Source of the DNA: Pseudomonadota bacterium
GTDB taxonomy: Bacteria; Pseudomonadota; Alphaproteobacteria; Acetobacterales; Acetobacteraceae
Direction: 5' to 3'
Assembly (NCBI GenBank): GCA_021808185.1
Contig: JAKBCB010000007.1
Span: forward strand, 1-23,949
Length of the DNA: 23,949 nucleotides
The notes beneath the pieces are model-generated. The model did no database searches, was not told the DNA's origin, and worked only from the letters and a program-made list of their open reading frames with translations. Below are positions 15,170 to 21,800 of the stretch, one piece after another (position 1 is the stretch's first letter; each line of letters begins with the position of its first letter). The position numbers were made by a program, and so were the translations under genes.

Positions 15170-16288
15170 GTGCGCCGCCGGCATTTCTCCGCCTTCGCCC
15201 CGCATTGCCCGCGCTGCGCCGGGGCGGGCGAGGGGCTGCACGCGCTCGCCCTCGCCCATGTCGGCGCCGAGCGGGACGGCGACGTGCTGGCCGGCATGCT
15301 GCTGTGTCCCAACCCGGCCTGCCGGCACGAATACCCCATCATCGACGGCATCCCGATCATCGTCGCCGACCTCGCGCGCCTGCTGTCCGAGCGCGGCATC
15401 GACATCCTGCTGCGCGACGATCTCGACCCGATGCTGGAAAGCCTGATCGGCGACGCGATCGGCCCCGGCACCTGGTTCGACGTGCTGCGCCAGACCGTCT
15501 CGACCTATGCCTGGGACGGCTGGGCCGATCTCGATCCGGCGGAAGCCCCGGGCGAGCCGCGTCCGGGCGCCGCGCGCCGCTGCCTCGCCCGGCTGGAGGA
15601 ACTGGCCGGGCCGGGGAGGCAGGTCCGCCGCGCGCTCGATCTCGGTTGCGGCGCCGGGCGCACCAGTTTCGATCTCGCCGCGCGGCACCGAGATGCGCTG
15701 GTGCTCGGCATCGACACCGGCCTTGCCTTGCTGCGGCTGGCGCGCGGGGCGGGCGGTGGGCGCGTCTCCTACGCCCGCCGGCGCATCGGCCTCGCCTACG
15801 ACCGCCGCGCCTTCGCGGTGGCGCCGGACGGGGCCGAACGGGTGGATTTCTGGGCCTGCGACGTGCTCGCCCTGCCGTTCGCCGCCGGCTCGGCCGATCT
15901 GCTGGCCGCGCTGAACCTGCTCGACTGCGTGGCCTCGCCGCGCGGCCTGCTTGCCGCCATGGCCGGGCTGCTCGCCCCGGACGGGCGCCTGCTGCTCGCC
16001 ACGCCGTACGACTGGGCGGCGCACGCCACCCCGCCCGCCGCCTGGATCGGCGGCCACTCGCAGCGCGGCCCGGACGGCGGGGCGGGCGAGCCGTTCCTGC
16101 GCGCGCTGCTGCGCGAAGCCGCCCACCCCCAATCCGTCACCGGCCTCGCGCTGCTCGGCGAAGACACCGACTGGCCCTGGCAAACCCGCCTGCACGACCG
16201 CGCCGCCGTGCGCTACGTGACGCACCTGCTGGCGTTGCGGCGGGATGGGGAAGGCCAGGGCTCCGCCCTGGACCCGCAAAGGGGCTGA
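15170..16288 (+). CDS. SAM-dependent methyltransferase with Trm112-like zinc-ribbon N-terminus
   Basis: The 372-aa product starts at GTG 15170, six bases after the PAAR stop, so it is probably translated by coupling. Residues 10-65 resemble a Trm112-type zinc ribbon: CPRC (Cys13, Cys16), CPNPAC (Cys46, Cys51), then HEYPIIDGIPII. A class I methyltransferase domain follows, with motif I Asp157-Leu-Gly-Cys-Gly-Ala-Gly163, a downstream LGIDTG acidic strand, FWACDVLALPF, and LLAPDGRLLLATPYDW. The substrate cannot be told. The last residues (GEGQGSALDPQRG) are encoded by REP-like palindromic DNA and the TGA lies in a hairpin loop, so the ancestral C-terminus may have differed. An effector, a modifier of the neighbouring proteins, or an unrelated housekeeping enzyme are all possible; its place beside PAAR is suggestive only. 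Confidence 0.85.
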   Translation: MRRRHFSAFAPHCPRCAGAGEGLHALALAHVGAERDGDVLAGMLLCPNPACRHEYPIIDGIPIIVADLARLLSERGIDILLRDDLDPMLESLIGDAIGPGTWFDVLRQTVSTYAWDGWADLDPAEAPGEPRPGAARRCLARLEELAGPGRQVRRALDLGCGAGRTSFDLAARHRDALVLGIDTGLALLRLARGAGGGRVSYARRRIGLAYDRRAFAVAPDGAERVDFWACDVLALPFAAGSADLLAALNLLDCVASPRGLLAAMAGLLAPDGRLLLATPYDWAAHATPPAAWIGGHSQRGPDGGAGEPFLRALLREAAHPQSVTGLALLGEDTDWPWQTRLHDRAAVRYVTHLLALRRDGEGQGSALDPQRG

Positions 16289-16330
16289 GCCCCTTTGATC
16301 CCAATTCGCGGGGCTGCGGGGCAGCGCCCC
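16255..16330. repeat. REP-like cluster of palindromes at the end of the methyltransferase gene
   Basis: Three hairpins follow one another: a 7-bp stem (16255-16261 with 16265-16271), a perfect 9-bp stem with a 3-base loop (16277-16285 with 16289-16297), and a GCTGC/GCAGC stem (16313-16317 with 16321-16325). The second and the hairpin at 13502-13524 share an AGGGGC...GCCCCT core. Similar units are common between genes in GC-rich alphaproteobacteria, to my knowledge. It could also stop transcription between this gene and the convergent DUF4337 gene. Confidence 0.6.
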
Positions 16331-16349
16331 TCGCTTTGCCCGCTCGGCC

Positions 16350-16922
16350 TCAGAACACCACCATCTCCGGCGCCACCGCGCCGAACACGCCGAGCACCAG
16401 CCCGACCGCGCCCATCAGGGCCGCGAACAGCAGCAGCGCGCGCGCCGAGGTGATGACCGAGGCGGTGGACAGCACGATGCCGAGTTCCAGCGCGGCGGCG
16501 GCGTTGTCGTAGGTGTGCGCGCGTTCCAGCGAGTGGTCGCGCACCACCTCATAGGCATGTGCCCGCGTGCCGAGCGCCTCCTTGCCGGTTTTCGTGTCGT
16601 TGTCGTAGTGTTCGCGGTCCTCGCGCAACTGCTTGATCGTCTGGGCGCGCTCGGCCGCGCGCGCGGGGTCGGCCGGGGTGTCGAGCGTGCCGGCCACCCG
16701 TTCCAGATCGTGCGCGATCGCCGAGCGCACCGACTTGGCCTGGTATTCGTTCCAGGTGTCGGCGGCGAGCACCGCGTTCGCCTCCACCGAAATCTCCGCC
16801 CGCTTGGCTTGCTGCTGGCATATCGCCAGCACCGCGGCCATCACCGCGATCAGCAACGCCGCCGGTTTGTTGCCGTGCTCCGCCGCGTGCTCGGCATGCT
16901 CGGCATGTTCCTCGGTGCTCAT
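16350..16922 (-). CDS. DUF4337 family membrane protein
   Basis: The 190-aa protein matches the DUF4337 pattern: a His/Glu/Ala-rich N-terminus (HAEHAEHAAEH), a membrane helix at about 20-36 ending in QQQAKRAE, a long charged helical middle with NEYQAKSVRS, and two C-terminal membrane helices (about 140-157 and 164-187). The family's function is not established. The middle segment should form a coiled-coil-like domain on one face of the inner membrane. The ATG at 16922 begins the conserved MSTEEH-type start; a GAAGGGG stretch upstream is a modest ribosome site. It is convergent with the methyltransferase gene and divergent from the two-partner secretion genes across 197 bases, and looks like a housekeeping gene between two secretion loci. 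Confidence 0.85.
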   Translation of the reverse strand: MSTEEHAEHAEHAAEHGNKPAALLIAVMAAVLAICQQQAKRAEISVEANAVLAADTWNEYQAKSVRSAIAHDLERVAGTLDTPADPARAAERAQTIKQLREDREHYDNDTKTGKEALGTRAHAYEVVRDHSLERAHTYDNAAAALELGIVLSTASVITSARALLLFAALMGAVGLVLGVFGAVAPEMVVF

Positions 16923-17119
16923 CGCGCGCTCGCCCCTTCGCGTTTCTCGCGGGTCCAGGGGTAGCAGTTTCGCCGGTGCGCGCTCAACGGGCTGGATATA
17001 AGGCGGCATCGCGCGCAGGATCGAGCGGGCCCGGCAACAAGGCGCTTGACGGACCGTTCGCGGCCCCGTGACAACTGCTGCAACGTAACGCAACACCGCT
17101 CACGTCGCCGGGGACCAGG

Positions 17120-18841
17120 GTGCTTCGCAGGGAAACAATATTGCTGGCGGCGCTGCTCGGGGGGCTGGGTGGCCCGGCTCTGGCGCAGTTGCCGCCGCCG
17201 CCCCCCGCCGGCTCGCCGCTGCCGCGGGTCGAGCCGTTGCCGCCGCCCGCCGTGTCCATCCCCACGCTGCCCGCGCCCGAGCAGCCGGCCAAGCCCGTGC
17301 CGGCGGCGGACGTGACCGTGCGCGGCGTCGCGGTGGAGGGTGTGACCGCCTATAAGCGCGCGGAGATCCTCGCCCTCGCCGGCCCGGGGCTGATCGGCCC
17401 CGCCGTGCCGCTGGCGCGCATCGAGGCGGCGCGCGCCGCCATCCTGCGGCGCTACCGGGAGGACGGCTACGTGCTCAGCGGCGTCTCGGTCAACATCGAT
17501 GCCAGCGGGGCACTGCGCTTCCTGGTCACCGAGGGCCGCATCGCCGAGGTGAAACTCTCCGCGGACATCGGCCCCGCCGGCTCCCGCGTGTTGCGATTCC
17601 TGCAACGCCTGACGGAAAAGACCCCGATCGACGAGGCGACGCTCGAACGCTACCTGCTGCTGGCGCAAAGCGTCCCCGGGGTGAGCCTGCACGCGGTGCT
17701 GCAACCGGTGCCCGGCGATCCCGGCGCGATGACGCTGATCGCCGAGGTCGCGCGCGCGGCGATCAGCGGGCTGCTGACCACCGACAACTACTCGTCGCGC
17801 TACACCGGCCCGATCGAATCGCTGCTGGTGGCGGACGCCAACAGCTTCACCTCCTACGGCGAGCGCACCGAGGTCTCGTTGTACCACACCTGGCCGAACA
17901 GCCAGACCTTCGGGCAGGCCGCGAGCGAGTTCTTCATCGGCGACAACGGCCTCAAGCTGCGCGTGTACGGCGGCAGCGGCCAGACCGCGCCGACCGGGCC
18001 GCTGGCGCTGGAGGGCTATCTCGGCATCACCAACGTCTTCGGCACGGCGCTGACCTTCCCGGCAATCCGCGCGCGCAACGAAACCCTCGACCTGTACACC
18101 AGCCTCGACGCGATCGAATCCGAGATCGGCCTGCTGTCCAACGGCACGCGCGCCCGCGCCAGCTTCGATTCGCTGCGCATCGCGCGGATCGGCGGCGACT
18201 ACGCGCGTTCGGACCTGCTGCTCGGTGCCGGGCGTGGCGCCGTCAACGAGGTTTCGGTGCGGCTGTCCAAGGGGCTGGCCGGGCTCGGCGCCAGCCAGGA
18301 CGGTGCCGCCGGCCTGCCGCGCACCGGCGAGACGGTGGATTTCCTCAAGGTCGATGCCCGCGTCAGCCGCTCGCAGACGCTGTTCTCGCCCTACGAGGGC
18401 GCCAGCGTCGCGTTGCTCGGCGTGGTGGCCGGGCAGTTCACCAATGCCATCATGCCGCCGGCCGAGGAATTCTATCTCGGCGGGCTGCAATACCTGCGCG
18501 GCTATGAATCCGGCATCATCACCGGCGACCGCGTGCTGACCGCGACGATCGAGCTGGATTTCAACACCAGCGCCGATCTCAGCGCGGTCTCGCTGCCCAC
18601 GCCGGTGCCCGTGCAGATCTACGGGTTCTACGACTGGGGCGAGACCTGGCAGCACGATGCGCAATCGCTGAGCGTGCGCGCCGCCTCCAGCGGCATCGGC
18701 GCGCGCGTCACCGCGACCAGCTATGCCGAGGTCGATCTGCTCGCCGCCGCCCGGCTCAACCGCTACCCGACCGGCAGCGGCCCGACCATTTCGGCGCTCA
18801 ACGCCGGCACGTTCCTCTGGCGCGTGCTGACGCGGTTCTGA
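17120..18841 (+). CDS. Two-partner secretion outer-membrane transporter TpsB (FhaC/ShlB/HecB family)
   Basis: This 573-aa Omp85-superfamily protein should export the neighbouring TpsA exoprotein through the outer membrane. It starts at GTG 17120. A Sec signal peptide ends at Ala-Leu-Ala22 before Gln23, followed by a Pro-rich linker to about residue 62. Two POTRA domains follow (about 65-145, starting VTVRGVAVEGVTAYKR, and 146-220), then a beta-barrel from about 225. The barrel contains the conserved L6-loop motif Leu459-Arg-Gly-Tyr462 of FhaC-type transporters and ends in TRF, with the terminal Phe expected for BAM-assembled barrels. The length fits the family. Its stop codon shares a base with the start of the TpsA gene, indicating an operon. 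Confidence 0.93.
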   Translation: MLRRETILLAALLGGLGGPALAQLPPPPPAGSPLPRVEPLPPPAVSIPTLPAPEQPAKPVPAADVTVRGVAVEGVTAYKRAEILALAGPGLIGPAVPLARIEAARAAILRRYREDGYVLSGVSVNIDASGALRFLVTEGRIAEVKLSADIGPAGSRVLRFLQRLTEKTPIDEATLERYLLLAQSVPGVSLHAVLQPVPGDPGAMTLIAEVARAAISGLLTTDNYSSRYTGPIESLLVADANSFTSYGERTEVSLYHTWPNSQTFGQAASEFFIGDNGLKLRVYGGSGQTAPTGPLALEGYLGITNVFGTALTFPAIRARNETLDLYTSLDAIESEIGLLSNGTRARASFDSLRIARIGGDYARSDLLLGAGRGAVNEVSVRLSKGLAGLGASQDGAAGLPRTGETVDFLKVDARVSRSQTLFSPYEGASVALLGVVAGQFTNAIMPPAEEFYLGGLQYLRGYESGIITGDRVLTATIELDFNTSADLSAVSLPTPVPVQIYGFYDWGETWQHDAQSLSVRAASSGIGARVTATSYAEVDLLAAARLNRYPTGSGPTISALNAGTFLWRVLTRF

Positions 18842-21800
18842 TGCAAAAGGCAGCGGCCATGACCCACGCGAACGCGGCGCCGCCGATCGAAGCTCCCTCC
18901 CGCAAGGGCAAGGGGGGCAGTCCCGGAATGTTCAGCGATGCCGTGCGCGCGGGCCGTGCGCGCGCGGGGCTGCTGGCGGGCACCGCGATCCTGGCCGCGC
19001 TCGCCTTCGCGCCGCAGGCGCGCGCGCAACCCGCCCCCAATGCCCGCCCGCTCGGCGGCAGCGTCACCGCCGGTGCCGCCACCATCGCCAACACCGCCAC
19101 CACGACCACCATCACCCAGACCACGCAGCGTGCCGCGATCAACTGGAACAGCTTCAACGTCGGCGCCAAGCAGACGGTGGATTTCGTCCAGCCCTCGCCG
19201 AACGCGGTGGCGCTCAACCGCGTCGTCGGGCCCAATCCGTCGCAGATCGCCGGGCGCATCGATGCCAACGGCCAGGTCATCCTGATCAACCAGGACGGCG
19301 TGACCTTCTACAAGGGCGCCCAGGTCAACACGGCCGGCCTCGTGGTTTCCGCCGCCGGCATGACCGACAAGAATTTCATGGCCGGCCGGATGGTGTTCGA
19401 TCAGGCGGCGCATCCGGGCGCGCGCATCGACAACGCCGGCACCATCACCGTGGCACAGGCGGGGCTTGCCGCCCTGGTGGCGCCGCAGGTCGCCAATTCC
19501 GGTGTCATCAACGCCAAGCTCGGCCATGTCGTGCTCGCCGGCGCGATGACGCACACGCTCGACCTGTACGGCGACGGGCTGGTGGCGATCGACGTCACCG
19601 GCCAGGTGACGCATGGGCCGGGCGGCGGCACCGCCCTCGTCACCAACAGCGGCACCATCATGGCCGAGGGCGGCACGGTGCAGCTCACCGCGCGCGCCGC
19701 CGACGGCGTGGTGCAGACCCTGATCGATGCCGGCGGCAGCATCGCCGCGCCAAGCCGGGGCAGCCGGACTGGCACGATCCTGGTCGAGGGCATCGGCGGC
19801 AATATCGCCGTCAGCGGCAACCTGCTGGCGCAGGGCACGCAGGCCGGCACCCAGGGCGGAAAGATCCAGATCCTGCCGAGCGGGACGGCCAGCATCGCCA
19901 AGGGCGCCGTCATCGACGCCTCGGGCGCGGCCGGTGGCGGCACGGTGGCGCTCGGCACCACGCTGGCGCGCGCGACCGGCGGGGCCAAGGTCAAGCCCAC
20001 GCGCACCTCGCGCGGGGTCACGCTCGCCGCCGGCGCCCGCATCGCCGCCGACGCCACCGGCGCCGGCAATGGCGGGCATGTCACCGTGCTTTCGACCGAC
20101 AGCACCGTGATGGCCGGCGGCATTTCCGTGCGCGGCGGTCCCGGTGGCGGCGATGGCGGATTTGTCGAAATCTCCGGTGGAACGCTCGGATTTTCCGGCG
20201 TCGTCGATCTCTCGGCGCCGCGCGGCGCCGCCGGCACCGTGCTGTTCGATCCCGGCACGCTCGACATCGTGGCCGGCGCCAACGGGACCGGCGCCGACGA
20301 TTCCACGCTGACCAGGACGGGCATCATCCCGAGCAACCTGCACGGCACCAACAGCACCACCACCGTCTCGGCCGGCGCGCTGGAAAGCATCGGCAGCGGC
20401 AATATCCTGCTGCAAGCACAGACGCTGGTGGACGTTCAGGCGTCGGTGAACTTCACCACCACCGGCGCGGTGGCCCTGCAGTCGTTCGGCAGCCTGGTGG
20501 TGGAACCCACCGTCACGCTGAACGCCAACACCACCGCCGGGCTGACCCTGATCTCCGGCACGGCGGGGACGATCACGCTGACCGGCGCCACGCTGCTGGC
20601 GCCCACCGTCAGCCTGCAGGCCGGCAGCGGCGGAATATCGCTCGGCACGGCCGTCATCAGCACAGCCCTGCTCGGGCTGACCGCGAACAGCACCGGCGCC
20701 GTCACCCAGGGCGCCGGCTCGCTCGACGTGACGACATTGACGGGCGCGGTGGCCGGCGGCGTGGCCCTCGGCTCCACGCTCAACTCCATCGGGACGCTGG
20801 ACAAAATTTCCGGCGGGCCTTCGATCGGTATCGCCGCCGGCGGCGCGATGACCGTCTACGGGCCGCTCATCGCGACGAACCTGACACTCAGCACCGCCAC
20901 CGGCGACCTGACGCTCGCCGGCGATCTGATCGGCCCCACCAGCGTCGCGCTGACAGCCAGCCACGGCAATGTCACGCAGACGGCGGGCCTCATCACCACC
21001 AATTCGCTCTCGGCCCACGCCACCGGCTCGCTCGACCTGTTCTCGACACTGAACACGATCGGCACCCTCACCGGGGCCTCCGCCGGCGCCGGGGTGCTGC
21101 GCGTGGCCGACAGCGGCAACCTGACCGTGCAAAACGCCGTCAGCGGCCCGAATGTCACGCTGGAGGTCGCGACATCGGGCGGCACGCTGGCACTCGGCGG
21201 CAGCGGCATCGCCACGTCGCTGGCAGCGACGGCCAGCGGCGGCACGATGCTGCTCACGGCCGACCGGATCACCGACATCGCCGGTGACAGCATCGCCGCC
21301 GGCACGCCGCCGAGCACCGGCTCGGTGACGATCGCGCCCTACACCGCCACCGCCATCAGCCTCGGCGGCACCGCCGGGGCGTATCTGCTGGTGGACAGCC
21401 AGCTGCTCGGCGCGGTCTCCACCGGCACGCTGACCGTGGGCAGTTCCATCACGGCCAGCGCCATCTCGGTCGATGGCCCGATCGGCGTCGCCGGCAATCT
21501 GCGGCTGCTGACGGCGGGGGACATCACGGAACCCGGCGGCGGCATCACCGCCGCCACGCTGCTGGGCCATGCCGGCGGCAGCATCGCGCTTGGCTCGACG
21601 CTGAACGCGATCGCCACGCTGGGCAGCATGACGGCAGGTCCGTCGCTGCTGGTGGTCAACGGCTCGGCCCTGACGGTCAACGGTCCGCTCGATGCCGCCG
21701 CGGTGACGCTGAGCACGCGCGGCGGAGACCTGACGCTCGCCGGCACCATCGCCGGGGCCTCCACCGTCTCGCTGAGCGCGGCCGGTAACGTCATCGAAGG

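Noticed and set aside
17046..17074. TTGACG with a weak -10 17 bases downstream, before the TpsB gene
   Set aside because: The -35 is good, but the -10 candidate TGACAA matches the consensus poorly. It is not enough to call a promoter in GC-rich DNA.
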